Positions 1 through 7,599 of a stretch of DNA of 64,000 nucleotides are shown here, one piece after another. This DNA is from Aeromonas jandaei (GTDB lineage Bacteria > Pseudomonadota > Gammaproteobacteria > Enterobacterales > Aeromonadaceae). The translations under genes and the position numbers were made by a program. The notes below the pieces were generated by a model. That model did no database searches. It was not told the DNA's origin and worked only from the letters and a program-made list of their open reading frames with translations. Every line of letters starts with the position of its first letter. The stretch's first letter is position 1. The stretch is from NCBI RefSeq assembly GCF_037890695.1, contig NZ_CP149571.1, positions 131,501-195,500 on the forward strand, written 5' to 3'.

Positions 1-731
1 ACGGCGTCGAGGGGCCGACCCTGGATCCGCGCATCAACAACCTGCGCCAGCAGCAGAAGCGCAACCTGATCGCCACCCTGCTGTTGTCGCAAGGCACCCC
101 GCACTTCCTTGCCGGCGACGAGATGGGGCGCAGCCAGCTTGGCAACAACAACGCCTACTGTCAGGACAACCAGATCAGCTGGGTCAACTGGCAGTGGCGG
201 CCGGAGGATGAGCGGCTGTTCGCCTTCACCCAACAGATGATGGCGCTGCGGGCGGAGTCCACTGTCTTCTCCAACCTGCAACTGAGCGATGACAGCTGGC
301 ACGGCACCGCCACCAGCTGCCATCAGGTCAACTGGTATCACCCGGATGGCCACCAGCTCACCGATCAGGATTGGCACGCCCCCATGGGGCAGGCGTTTGC
401 CATGGATATCGGCATGATCAACTGCGTCGGCGAGCGCTGGTACGTGCTGTTCAACGCCAGCGACTACGATATCCAGTTCCGCCTGCCGCCGCCGGGGGAA
501 GGGCTGGAGTGGATCCAGACCATCGACACCGCCACCAACGACGGGCTGCCGTTCCTGCCCGACGATATCAAGCGGCAGGTGGCGGTCGGCCGCGCCCACT
601 CCCTCAAACTGCTGGAGCGGGTGGCACTGGCCTGCACGGCTGAGGATGCCCAGCCGCCGGAGCAGGCGCTGCTGCCGGCATCCAGTGCGGATATGGCTGA
701 AACCCCGATCACAGATCCGGGCAAACCATAA
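1..731 (+). CDS. glgX: Glycogen debranching enzyme GlgX, C-terminal part
   Basis: The window opens inside this gene; the frame is open from base 3 and ends with TAA at 729-731, so only about the last 242 residues are present. The text QGTPHFLAGDEMGRSQ followed by GNNNAYCQDN and ISWVNW is the hallmark end of the catalytic barrel of GlgX/isoamylase family GH13 enzymes. The rest is the C-terminal beta domain. GlgX removes the short alpha-1,6 branches left when glycogen phosphorylase trims outer chains, in the cytoplasm. The last 30 or so residues are Pro/Ala rich and look species-specific. The other glg genes must lie upstream, outside the window. Confidence 0.93.
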   Translation, partial: GVEGPTLDPRINNLRQQQKRNLIATLLLSQGTPHFLAGDEMGRSQLGNNNAYCQDNQISWVNWQWRPEDERLFAFTQQMMALRAESTVFSNLQLSDDSWHGTATSCHQVNWYHPDGHQLTDQDWHAPMGQAFAMDIGMINCVGERWYVLFNASDYDIQFRLPPPGEGLEWIQTIDTATNDGLPFLPDDIKRQVAVGRAHSLKLLERVALACTAEDAQPPEQALLPASSADMAETPITDPGKP

Positions 732-799
732 CAAGCATGCTGGAGTCAGCTTTACGGAGCCGCTATGCTGGGCTCCGTTATTGATGGCAAGGAGTCGGT

Positions 800-1186
800 A
801 TGAGCAGTAACAACCCGGAACAGTGGCGCAGCAAACTGAGCGCCGAGCAGTTTCATGTCTGCTGGGAGAAGGGCACCGAGCGCCCCTACAGCGGCGCCCT
901 GCTCCACAATCGCAAGAGTGGCGACTACCTCTGTGTCTGCTGCAAGAGCGTGCTGTTTCACTCGGATGCGAAGTTTGACTCCGGCTGCGGCTGGCCCTCG
1001 TTCGACCGCGCCATCGAGGGAACCGTGACCTACACCGAGGACAACAGCCACGGCATGAAGCGGGTGGAGATCACCTGCAGCCAGTGCGGCTCCCACCTCG
1101 GGCACGTCTTCCCCGACGGGCCGACCGATACCGGCCAGCGCTACTGCGTCAACAGCCTGAGCCTCGACTTCGAGCCGGACGCCTGA
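800..1186 (+). CDS. msrB: Peptide-methionine (R)-S-oxide reductase MsrB
   Basis: This 128-residue protein has the full MsrB layout. Two CxxC zinc pairs are visible (CVCC near residue 50 and CSQC near residue 94), along with the [10 protein letters not shown] block and the [12 protein letters not shown] block. The catalytic cysteine sits in RYCVNSLSL near the end. MsrB reduces the R epimer of methionine sulfoxide in proteins, using thioredoxin as electron donor. The ATG follows an AAGGAG ribosome site. It sits 68 bases after glgX and is closed by a strong intrinsic terminator, so it is probably transcribed alone or as the last gene of the glg unit. Confidence 0.96.
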   Translation: MSSNNPEQWRSKLSAEQFHVCWEKGTERPYSGALLHNRKSGDYLCVCCKSVLFHSDAKFDSGCGWPSFDRAIEGTVTYTEDNSHGMKRVEITCSQCGSHLGHVFPDGPTDTGQRYCVNSLSLDFEPDA

Positions 1187-1198
1187 GCCCGACCAGAT

Positions 1199-1238
1199 AA
1201 AAAAACGGCGCCTCCATCATGGAGGCGCCGTTTTTTAT
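1199..1238 (+). terminator. Intrinsic terminator after msrB
   Basis: AACGGCGCCTCCAT pairs with ATGGAGGCGCCGTT, followed by a six-T run. A-tract and T-tract flank both sides, so it could act in both directions. Confidence 0.9.
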
Positions 1239-1316
1239 CTGCCTGACAGCATCGGAGGGGGCTCTCTGTAAGCGGCGATCACCGCACTCAACGCCTGCCG
1301 CACCGCCAAGCCGACA

Positions 1317-1380
1317 CTATAAATTTGATTTATGGATTTTGGCTGCATGACCCAATTTTTCCTTATGCCAAGCCAGTCAC
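1317..1380. repeat. Dispersed intergenic repeat, copy A (ATAAAT-N3-ATTTAT)
   Basis: Perfect short palindrome ATAAAT-TTG-ATTTAT at 1319-1333, followed by GGATTTTGG and, about 30 bases on, CCTTATGCCAAGCC. Two related copies lie at 43469-43532 and 60441-60497. This copy lies between the ends of msrB and the chromate transporter. No coding function is seen in the 260-base gap. Confidence 0.6.
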
Positions 1381-1502
1381 AGCCTCCCTCGCCTTTCGCG
1401 GCATGTCGGCAGCTGCCACAGGCCAGCGCCCGATCCGCTATGAGCGATTAACAGCAAAACGCCAAGCGGCATCCATTGAAAACGCAGCAGGGAAAATCCC
1501 CG

Positions 1503-2651
1503 TCACGCCTGCAACAGAGCCGCCAGCACCAGCAACCCTGCGATAGCCGGCACCGGCAGCTTCACCACCCGCAGCAGATACAAGCCGATGGCGGCCAGCG
1601 CCAGATCTCTGGGCGCCAGCACGGCGCTCTGCCACACCGGCTGATAGAGCGCTGCCAGCAAGAGACCCACCACGGCGGCATTGATGCCAGCGACGGCCCC
1701 CGCCAGACGGGGTCGCGCCAGCCACTGCTGCCAGCAAGGGCCCACCGCCCAGAGCAGCAGAAAGCCGGGCGCAAAGAGCGCCAGCGTCGCCGCCAAGGCC
1801 CCGAGCAGCGGCGTCCCGGGCAACAGCTGGGCGCCAAGGTAGGTGGCAAGGGTAAACATGGGGCCCGGCACCAGCTGGGCCAGACTGTAGCCGGTCAGGA
1901 ACTGCTGCTCGCTGAGGGTGTGACCCACGCTCTCGGCCAGCAGCGGCAGCACCACGTGGCCACCACCAAAGACCAGAGCTCCGGCGCGATAGAAGTCGGC
2001 CACCAGCTGGCCGAGGGGGCCACCCAGCTGCGGCAGGCCGAAGAAGAGGGTGGCAAAGAGCAGCAGAAGCAGCCAGTTTGGTTGGCTGGTGGTGACAGCT
2101 TGTGACTCGGCAGCCTCTTGTCTCTCCTCCCCGCGCTGGAAGCGGGCCGAGAGCAGCGCGGCGAGCGCCAGCATCCCCAGCTGGGTCAGCAAACCGGGTT
2201 GCCACCAGAGCGCGGCGGCGGTCGCCACCATGATCCCCTGAGCCAAGCGGTTGCTGCAGAACTGGCGACTCATGGCGAGCACGGCATCGGCCACCACGAT
2301 CAGCGCCAGCAGCTTGAGGCCGTGCAGGGCGCTCGCCAGCCAGAGGTTGCTGCCCACCAGCGCTATCCCGAGGGCTGCCGCCAGCAGCAGGATAAAAGAG
2401 GGAAGCGTAAAGCCGACAAAGGCTGCCAGCGCCCCGCCAAGGCCGGCACGATGGCGGCCGATGGCAAAGCCCAGCTGGCTGGAAGCTGGCCCCGGCAGCA
2501 GCTGGCAGAGCGCCAGCAGGCGGGCAAATTCGCCCTGCTCCAGCCAGCCCAGGCGCTGGACAAATGTGCGCTGGAAATACCCGATATGGGCGGCCGGGCC
2601 GCCAAAACTGACGCATCCCAACCACAAAAACCGCCAAAAGACCTCGCCCAC
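1503..2651 (-). CDS. chrA: Chromate efflux transporter, CHR family
   Basis: This 382-residue, very hydrophobic protein has two homologous halves, each beginning with a motif typical of long-chain CHR transporters. Residues 7-25 read like FLWLGCVSFGGPAAHIGYF, and the second half has FGGGHVVLPLL near residue 190. A polar loop around residues 155-170 separates the halves. Family members export chromate from the cytoplasm, although many chromosomal copies have no proven substrate. The start is a GTG at 2651 with a GGAG ribosome site just upstream. It converges with msrB. No chrB-type regulator is adjacent. Confidence 0.9.
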   Translation of the reverse strand: MGEVFWRFLWLGCVSFGGPAAHIGYFQRTFVQRLGWLEQGEFARLLALCQLLPGPASSQLGFAIGRHRAGLGGALAAFVGFTLPSFILLLAAALGIALVGSNLWLASALHGLKLLALIVVADAVLAMSRQFCSNRLAQGIMVATAAALWWQPGLLTQLGMLALAALLSARFQRGEERQEAAESQAVTTSQPNWLLLLLFATLFFGLPQLGGPLGQLVADFYRAGALVFGGGHVVLPLLAESVGHTLSEQQFLTGYSLAQLVPGPMFTLATYLGAQLLPGTPLLGALAATLALFAPGFLLLWAVGPCWQQWLARPRLAGAVAGINAAVVGLLLAALYQPVWQSAVLAPRDLALAAIGLYLLRVVKLPVPAIAGLLVLAALLQA

Positions 2652-2723
2652 GCTGCTGCTCCCGTCCCTTTCACGCCGATGGAGAGGAGATAATATGACA
2701 GCGCGATGATCTTTTTATGACAA

Positions 2724-3179
2724 TCAGACTGATCCGCCCGACACCATGGCCACATCTCCCGGCAGATAGCTGCGCCCCGCCAGCCAGCAGGCGATCGACT
2801 GACGGCTGGCATCGAAATGGGGCTCGGGCAGCGCGCGCGGATCGCACCAGACCCACCCCTCGCACTTCTCCGGCTCCAGCAGCTGCGGTTCGCCATCGGC
2901 CCGGGCGTGCAGGGTCACCGAGATATAGTGCAGGCCGCTCTCGCGCCAGGTCTCCAGATTGTTGGTCACCGCCACCACCTCGGGCGCGCTGATCGCCAGC
3001 CCCGTCTCTTCGGCCACCTCGCGGATCGCCGCCGATTCGAAGCTCTCCCCCAGCTCGAGATGACCACCCGGGATGAACCAGTAGGGGGCGTGGCTCCCCT
3101 TGCGCTTGCCAAGCAGCACCAGACCGTCGCGGTTGGTCAGGATGACGCCGACACCGACGCGGGGATAGGGGGTGGACAT
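2724..3179 (-). CDS. Nudix hydrolase
   Basis: The protein is 151 residues long. A complete Nudix box is present: GG-HLELGESFESAAIREVAEE-TGL at about residues 38-60, matching GX5EX7REUXEEXGU. Such enzymes hydrolyse a nucleoside diphosphate linked to another moiety, using Mg2+ held by the Glu residues. The WFIPGGHLE context and the conserved N-terminus VGVGVILTNRDG resemble GDP-mannose or dNTP-type Nudix proteins, but the substrate cannot be named. The ATG at 3179 is preferred because GAGGAGG lies 7 bases before it; a TTG two codons upstream overlaps that site. Confidence 0.9.
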   Translation of the reverse strand: MSTPYPRVGVGVILTNRDGLVLLGKRKGSHAPYWFIPGGHLELGESFESAAIREVAEETGLAISAPEVVAVTNNLETWRESGLHYISVTLHARADGEPQLLEPEKCEGWVWCDPRALPEPHFDASRQSIACWLAGRSYLPGDVAMVSGGSV

Positions 3180-3363
3180 GAGCAAGCCTCCTCAATGGCG
3201 CAATGAAAACGGCCTACCTTAGGCCGGATAAACGGGCAGGACAAGCCTGCCGGAGGCGCTGCACGCCATAAACCGCAAAAACGGCCCGCAGAGAGATACG
3301 CCAACAACGACCGCCGCCACGGAGCAAGCCGCCAGAGAGTGTGATCTCTGCGCCATAAAATGA

Positions 3364-3414
3364 CGAAAGTGGTACCGGATATCGATTTTTTAGCGATCCC
3401 GGTTCCACTTTACG
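3364..3414. repeat. Long imperfect inverted repeat between Nudix and OB-fold genes
   Basis: The arms AAAGTGGTACCGGATATCG and CGATCCCGGTTCCACTTT pair over about 17 of 19 positions around an ATTTTTTAG loop. It lies about 70 bases before the next + strand start. The T-run is in the loop and not after the stem, so it does not look like a terminator. Nothing else was recognised in the roughly 300-base gap 3180-3484. Confidence 0.55.
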
Positions 3415-3484
3415 GTTTTGTTCATAGAGCGCTCAGTTTTCTCTTCCCATACTGGCCCCACAGTTCCAAAAGAGGAGAGACAAG

Positions 3485-3802
3485 ATGGAGTCATCATTGG
3501 TCGGGCTCTCCATTCTGTGGGGGCTAGCCAGTTTTGGTGTTCAGGGGGATTTCATCGAGAGCCGTGATTCCGTTGCGCCATCCTGGCAAACCGGATCCAG
3601 AGTGGAGATGGAAGGTTATCTGATTGAATCGCTTGGCGAAAATCGCTGGTTGTTCGACAACGGCAGCGAGAGTCTGCAGGTCTCCCTGCCCGACGGGGCC
3701 TGGGTGCCCGCCGGCGAACGGCTGCGGGTGAGCGGGGCACCGCAACAGGATCAGAGCGGCTGGCTGCTGCAGGTGGAGCAGGTCCGCGAAGTGGCCGTCT
3801 GA
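3485..3802 (+). CDS. Small exported protein, possible OB-fold (YgiW/BOF-like)
   Basis: The protein is 105 residues long. The first 20 residues are mostly apolar (SSLVGLSILWGLASFGVQG) and look like a weak signal peptide. The remainder (VEMEGYLIESLGENRWLFDNG, then SLQVSLPDG, then ERLRVSGAPQQDQSGWLLQVEQV) has the strand pattern of periplasmic bacterial OB-fold proteins such as YgiW/NirD-like stress proteins. That assignment is from pattern only. A GGAGAGA ribosome site precedes the ATG. It stands alone and is closed by a terminator shared with the convergent Lrp-type gene. Confidence 0.75.
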   Translation: MESSLVGLSILWGLASFGVQGDFIESRDSVAPSWQTGSRVEMEGYLIESLGENRWLFDNGSESLQVSLPDGAWVPAGERLRVSGAPQQDQSGWLLQVEQVREVAV

Positions 3803-3818
3803 CCGGCAACCGGTTAAA

Positions 3819-3848
3819 CAAAGAGGAGGCATTGGCCTCCTCTTTTGC
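3819..3848. terminator. Bidirectional terminator between convergent genes
   Basis: AAAGAGGAGGC and GCCTCCTCTTT pair around ATTG, with T-rich flanks in both directions. Confidence 0.85.
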
Positions 3849-3864
3849 TTTGGTCGCCCCGCCG

Positions 3865-4341
3865 TTAGCCGAGGTGGTTGAGCGGCAGCGCCGTCTTGTG
3901 CTTGATGCGGCGCAGCACGAAGCTGGAGCGCACCCCGGTCACCCCCGGAATATGGGTCAGCTTGTCCAGCAGGAAGTGCTGGTAGTGCTCCATGTCGCGC
4001 ACCACCACCTTGAGCTGGTAGTCGGCATCGTTGCCGGTGATGAGGTCACACTCGAGCACTTCGGGCAGCTCGCTGATGGCACGGTCGAAGTTTTCGAACC
4101 GCTCCGGCGTGTGGCGGTCCATAGAGATATGAATGTAGGCGGTGAGGGTGAGACCAAGCTGGCGGGCATTGAGCAGGGTGACGTGGGTGTCGATGAGACC
4201 GGCATCCTCCAGCGCCTTGACCCGACGGGAGCAGGGTGACGGCGAGAGCCCCACCAGCTCGGCCAGTTCGAGATTGCTGATGCGGCCATTCTCCTGCATC
4301 AGTTCCAGAATGTGTCTGTCTATGCGATCCAGTTTCAGCAT
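3865..4341 (-). CDS. Lrp/AsnC family transcriptional regulator
   Basis: The protein is 158 residues long. Residues 1-60 form the AsnC-type winged helix (LDRIDRHILELMQENGRISNLELAELVGLSPSPCSRRVKALEDAGLI, shown by its key residues Leu, Asp, Ile, Ser-Pro-Ser). Residues 65-150 are the alpha/beta RAM ligand-binding domain with VLECDLITGNDADYQLKVV. The G-N-D-A-D-Y stretch matches the amino-acid-binding loop of the family. Regulators of this type sense amino acids and usually control a nearby transporter or catabolic gene, but the target is not obvious here. TTGCAA motifs upstream of its ATG may be its own operator. Confidence 0.93.
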   Translation of the reverse strand: MLKLDRIDRHILELMQENGRISNLELAELVGLSPSPCSRRVKALEDAGLIDTHVTLLNARQLGLTLTAYIHISMDRHTPERFENFDRAISELPEVLECDLITGNDADYQLKVVVRDMEHYQHFLLDKLTHIPGVTGVRSSFVLRRIKHKTALPLNHLG

Positions 4342-4354
4342 TACCCCTTCCTCG

Positions 4355-4432
4355 TTGCAATGACTAATCCACTTTTCCTAGGTTAAGGGTGAACTATTGC
4401 AAAAACAACCGAAATAAGTGGCTACTTTGCAA
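4355..4432. promoter_or_regulatory. TTGCAA motifs upstream of the Lrp-type gene
   Basis: TTGCAAT at 4355-4361 and ATTGCAA at 4396-4402 form a 7-base inverted pair. A further TTGCAA lies at 4427-4432. Lrp-type regulators commonly bind several spaced AT-rich sites at their own promoter, so these are candidate operators by inference only. Confidence 0.3.
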
Positions 4433-4439
4433 CCACTCA

Positions 4440-4640
4440 CTGGCACGGGAGGGATACTATGGTTACATCTTCCGGTGGCAAGACAGATACCTGACCGGGT
4501 CTCTGTGGCGAAGTGACCTTACCGGGTCAAGAGCCCCATCAGCCGTCTCACCTTATCGGGCAACGACGGGCTGGAACGAGAGCATCCACTCCCCCGAAGG
4601 CAACAAAGCAGGCATCCCGGCGCCTGCTTTGTTGTTTTTG
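4440..4640 (+). ncRNA. Candidate small RNA ending at an orphan terminator
   Basis: The 319-base gap between the Lrp-type gene and the cysteine-cluster regulator holds no convincing gene. It does end with a strong + strand terminator although no + strand gene precedes it. Two GACCGGGTC/TACCGGGTC direct repeats (near 4493 and 4521) and GC-rich pairing upstream suggest a structured transcript. The 5' end is not fixed by a clear promoter; a short reading frame of 11 codons starts near 4459 after GGGAGGG. Confidence 0.3.
4601..4640 (+). terminator. Strong orphan intrinsic terminator
   Basis: CAACAAAGCAGGC pairs perfectly with GCCTGCTTTGTTG (13 pairs), and TTTTT follows on the + strand. The opposite direction lacks a T-run. 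Confidence 0.8.
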
Positions 4641-4660
4641 GAGGGTTGCCAACGGCGCTA

Positions 4661-5284
4661 TCAGAGCGCGGTCGGCGTGATGCGATAGAGGCAGCGGTGC
4701 GCGCCATCCAGCAGATACTGCTCCCGCTCCACCGTCGCCGGTGCCAGCAGCTGGCGAAACAGCGCCAGCTCGCTGCGACAAAAACCGCGGCAGCTGCGCG
4801 CCGCCGCACAGATGGGGCAGTGACTCTCCCACAGCAGCCAGCTGCCATCCTCCTCACGGCGGATCTCCGCCATATAGCCTTCGCGGCTGCGCAGCTCCCT
4901 GAGCGCCTCCAGCCGACCGGACAACCCCTTGTTGCCCAGCGTCTGCTGATAGCGCGCCAGCATCTGCTGCTCCCGCTGCAGGATCAGCCGCTCCATCCCC
5001 TCCTCGCCAAACAGCTCGCGCACGTTGTCGATCAGCTGCACGGTCAGGTCGCTATGGGTATCGGGGAAGCGCTGCCAGGCCTGCTCGGTGAGCTGCCACA
5101 GCCGCACGGGACGACCGCGTCCGCGCGCCTCGTCGCTGAATGTGACCCACCCCTCCTGCTCCAGTGCAAGCAGGTGCTGGCGGGCGCCCATGGAGGTCAT
5201 CTGCAACTGCTCCCCCAGCGCGGCGGCGCTCTGCGGGCCATGGCTCTTGAGCAGAAACAGGATCTTGTCGGTGCTTGCGTTCAT
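4661..5284 (-). CDS. Winged-helix regulator with C-terminal cysteine cluster (SufR-like)
   Basis: The protein is 207 residues long. Residues 1-75 form an ArsR/DeoR-like winged helix (ILFLLKSHGPQSAAALGEQL and MGARQHLLALEQEGWV). The C-terminal part carries HCPICAAARSCRGFC, a C-x2-C-x6-C-x3-C cluster, and another Cys near the end (HRCLYRI). This pattern resembles SufR-type regulators that hold a redox-sensitive Fe-S cluster; cofactor binding here is inferred. It is divergent from an MFS transporter with a 106-base shared promoter region holding repeated CTTTACTTAATG motifs. It therefore probably controls that pump and itself. Confidence 0.85.
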   Translation of the reverse strand: MNASTDKILFLLKSHGPQSAAALGEQLQMTSMGARQHLLALEQEGWVTFSDEARGRGRPVRLWQLTEQAWQRFPDTHSDLTVQLIDNVRELFGEEGMERLILQREQQMLARYQQTLGNKGLSGRLEALRELRSREGYMAEIRREEDGSWLLWESHCPICAAARSCRGFCRSELALFRQLLAPATVEREQYLLDGAHRCLYRITPTAL

Positions 5285-5305
5285 GACCCCATTATGGGGA
5301 GCCCC

Positions 5306-5382
5306 CTTTATTAAATCAACAATTCGCTTTACTTAATGCCGATTATCACCCAGCATAAATAAACAAATTACTTTACTTAATG
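5306..5382. promoter_or_regulatory. Repeated CTTTACTTAATG motifs in divergent promoter
   Basis: CTTTACTTAATG occurs exactly at 5327-5338 and 5371-5382, with a relaxed copy CTTTATTAAATC at 5306-5317. The starts are 21 and 44 bases apart, close to whole helical turns, so the sites would face the same side of the DNA. They are candidate binding sites for the adjacent SufR-like regulator. Confidence 0.5.
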
Positions 5383-5390
5383 GATGCAAC

Positions 5391-6620
5391 ATGGCGAAAC
5401 AACAGCACAAAAACCCCCTCTGGGTGCTGGTGATGACGGTCACGCTGGCGGTCGCCGGCTTCAGCCTCCCCTCCCCGGTATTGGCCCCCTTGCTGCTGGA
5501 TCCGGCGCAGGGGATGCTGACGCCGGAAGCCTCCGACTGGAGCCGCAAGGTGTGGCTGGGGGTCATCATGGGGCTCTATCCCCTGTTCCAGCTGGTGGGC
5601 AGCCCCTGGCTCGGGCGGCTCTCCGACCGCTACGGCCGCAAGCCACTGCTGCTGCTCTCGCTGGCGGGCGTGCTGACCGGCTATGCCCTGATGGCACTCG
5701 GCATCGCCTGGCGCTCCCTCCCCCTGCTGCTGCTCAGCCGGGTGGTGGAGGGGCTGTGCAACGGCAACATCGCCATCGTGCAGGCGATGGCGGCGGATCT
5801 CGCCGGCAAGGAGCACAAGGCGCGCAGCTTCGCCTGGATCAATATCGGCATGAATCTGGGCTGGGTGGTGGGGCCGGTGATCGGGGGCTACGCCGCGGTG
5901 ATCTCGGGGGATTACAGTCTGGCGGCCTGGCTGGCCGTCGCGATGACCCTGCTCAACCTGCTGCTGGTGCTCTGGCTGGTGCCCCATCGCCCGCCGGTGG
6001 CAGCCGCCCGGCTGGCCCCGACTCTCTCCAGCCGTCAGCTGTTGCTGCAACCGGCCCTGCTCCCCTACTTCGCCCTCACTCTGGTCAGCTATGGCGCGGT
6101 GCAGCTCTACTTCACCTACTTCAATATCTGGCTGGTAGAGCGGCTGGCCTGGGATCCGGCCCAGCTGGCGCAGGCGGCGGTGCTGGTGAGCCTGCCGATG
6201 ATGGCGGGCTCCTGGCTCGGCTCCCGCATCGCCCGCCACTGGCGCGGCAGCACTCTCGGCATCGTCGGCCATCTGGTGATGGCGACCGGCATGCTGCTCT
6301 TTATCCTGCCGAGCCACTGGTGGGGACTGGCGCTCACCTTCATTCCGGCCGGCATCGGCATGAGTCTGGGGGAGCTGGCCACCTCGGTGGCGGTCTCCAA
6401 CCGCAGTCATGCCGAGCAGCAGGGACAGGCGATGGGGCTCTACCGCGCCCTCGCGGTGGGCAGCGAGATCCTGGCGGTGGTGCTGGGCAGTCTGGTGCTG
6501 CTGGCAGGGAGCGAGTGGCCCTTCTACCTCGCCACCCTGTGCGCCCTTGCCAGCGCCGCCGGTTTCTATCTGCTGCGCCAGCGTGCCGACCGCCGCCAGC
6601 AGTTGGCCAGCTGCGCCTGA
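5391..6620 (+). CDS. MFS transporter, drug:H+ antiporter type
   Basis: This 409-residue protein has about 12 predicted membrane segments. The loop 2-3 signature GRLSDRYGRK is at residues 75-84, and helix 5 has the antiporter-like GWVVGPVIGGYAA (motif C type). These place it in the DHA1/Tet-like group that exports drugs or metabolites using the proton gradient. The substrate is unknown. The gene starts with ATG at 5391 and shares its promoter region with the divergent cysteine-cluster regulator, which probably controls it. A Cof-type phosphatase follows after 109 bases. Confidence 0.92.
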   Translation: MAKQQHKNPLWVLVMTVTLAVAGFSLPSPVLAPLLLDPAQGMLTPEASDWSRKVWLGVIMGLYPLFQLVGSPWLGRLSDRYGRKPLLLLSLAGVLTGYALMALGIAWRSLPLLLLSRVVEGLCNGNIAIVQAMAADLAGKEHKARSFAWINIGMNLGWVVGPVIGGYAAVISGDYSLAAWLAVAMTLLNLLLVLWLVPHRPPVAAARLAPTLSSRQLLLQPALLPYFALTLVSYGAVQLYFTYFNIWLVERLAWDPAQLAQAAVLVSLPMMAGSWLGSRIARHWRGSTLGIVGHLVMATGMLLFILPSHWWGLALTFIPAGIGMSLGELATSVAVSNRSHAEQQGQAMGLYRALAVGSEILAVVLGSLVLLAGSEWPFYLATLCALASAAGFYLLRQRADRRQQLASCA

Positions 6621-6729
6621 GCCGGCAAAAGATCACAGTTCGGCGCTCCGCCATGCGGCAAAACTTGCATCGGGGCGCCGGGTCTGGGACGGTAAGGCTC
6701 TTGCTGGTTTGTTCGATGCTGGAGGAGTT

Positions 6730-7548
6730 ATGAGTGAGTACAAGGCCATCGCCCTCGATATGGATGGCACCCTGCTGACCCGGGATCACAAGATCTCGTC
6801 GGCCACCCGGGCGGCACTGGCGCAGGCCCGCGCCCACGGCATCAAGGTGCTGCTGGTCACCGGGCGCCACTTCATGACGGCGCGCCCCTTTCACCACGAG
6901 CTGGCGCTCGATACCCCCATCATCTGCAGCAACGGCGCCTGTCTCTACGACCCGACGACAGACCGCATTCTGGCCGGCGATCCGCTGGCCAGCTCCCCGC
7001 TCAACGCCCTGCTGGCACAAGTCGAAGCGCAGCAGATGGGCGCCCTGTTCCACCTGAGCGAGGGGATCGGCTACATCGGCTGCGAGGAGCATGTCACCCG
7101 CATCCGCCACTGGTCGGCCAATCAGCCGGACCACCTCAAGATCGCCATCCATCCGGTCGAGGAGCTGGCAGGCTGGCTCGACAACCCGGTCTGGAAGCTG
7201 GAGTTGTTCAATCAGGATCCGGCGCGTCTGCACCGTTTTATGGACGAAGAGCGCGATCTCATCCCCTTCACCCGCGACTGGGCTGCCCCCTACGCGGTGG
7301 AGCTGGTGCAGCCCGGCTGCAGCAAGGGCAACCGGCTGGCCCAGTGGGCCGCCAGCGAGGGCATTGCGATGGAGCAGGTGGTGGCGTTCGGTGACAACAA
7401 CAACGACATCAGCATGTTCGAGCAGGTGGGGCTGGCGGTAGCGATGGGTAATGCGGCACCGCAGATCCAGCACCATGCCGATCAGATCACTGCCGATCAC
7501 AACGAGGATGGCATCGCGCTGGCGCTGCAGCGCTGGGTGCTGCCCTGA
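6730..7548 (+). CDS. Cof-type HAD phosphatase
   Basis: The protein is 272 residues long. Motif I DMDGT is at residues 10-14, motif II VTGR near 43-46, a Lys in the CSKGNRL block, and motif III/IV GDNNNDISMF near the end. The C2-type cap (about 80-185) places it with YidA/YbiV-like sugar-phosphate or phosphorylated-cofactor phosphatases. These enzymes are usually promiscuous, so no single substrate is proposed. The ATG at 6730 follows GGAGGAG; longer frames upstream overlap the MFS gene and are not used. Confidence 0.93.
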   Translation: MSEYKAIALDMDGTLLTRDHKISSATRAALAQARAHGIKVLLVTGRHFMTARPFHHELALDTPIICSNGACLYDPTTDRILAGDPLASSPLNALLAQVEAQQMGALFHLSEGIGYIGCEEHVTRIRHWSANQPDHLKIAIHPVEELAGWLDNPVWKLELFNQDPARLHRFMDEERDLIPFTRDWAAPYAVELVQPGCSKGNRLAQWAASEGIAMEQVVAFGDNNNDISMFEQVGLAVAMGNAAPQIQHHADQITADHNEDGIALALQRWVLP

Positions 7549-7565
7549 GCGAACAGGATGCAAGA

Positions 7566-7588
7566 TGGCCAGCCGAGATGGCTGGCCA
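7566..7588. terminator. Hairpin between convergent genes
   Basis: TGGCCAGCC and GGCTGGCCA form a perfect 9-base stem with a 5-base loop. T-runs are weak on both sides, so terminator function is likely but not certain. Confidence 0.5.
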
Positions 7589-7599
7589 AAAGAGATGGC

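Noticed and set aside
4447..4464. TGGCAC block resembling the -24 part of a sigma-54 promoter
   Set aside because: The -12 TTGC(A/T) element is missing at the required spacing.
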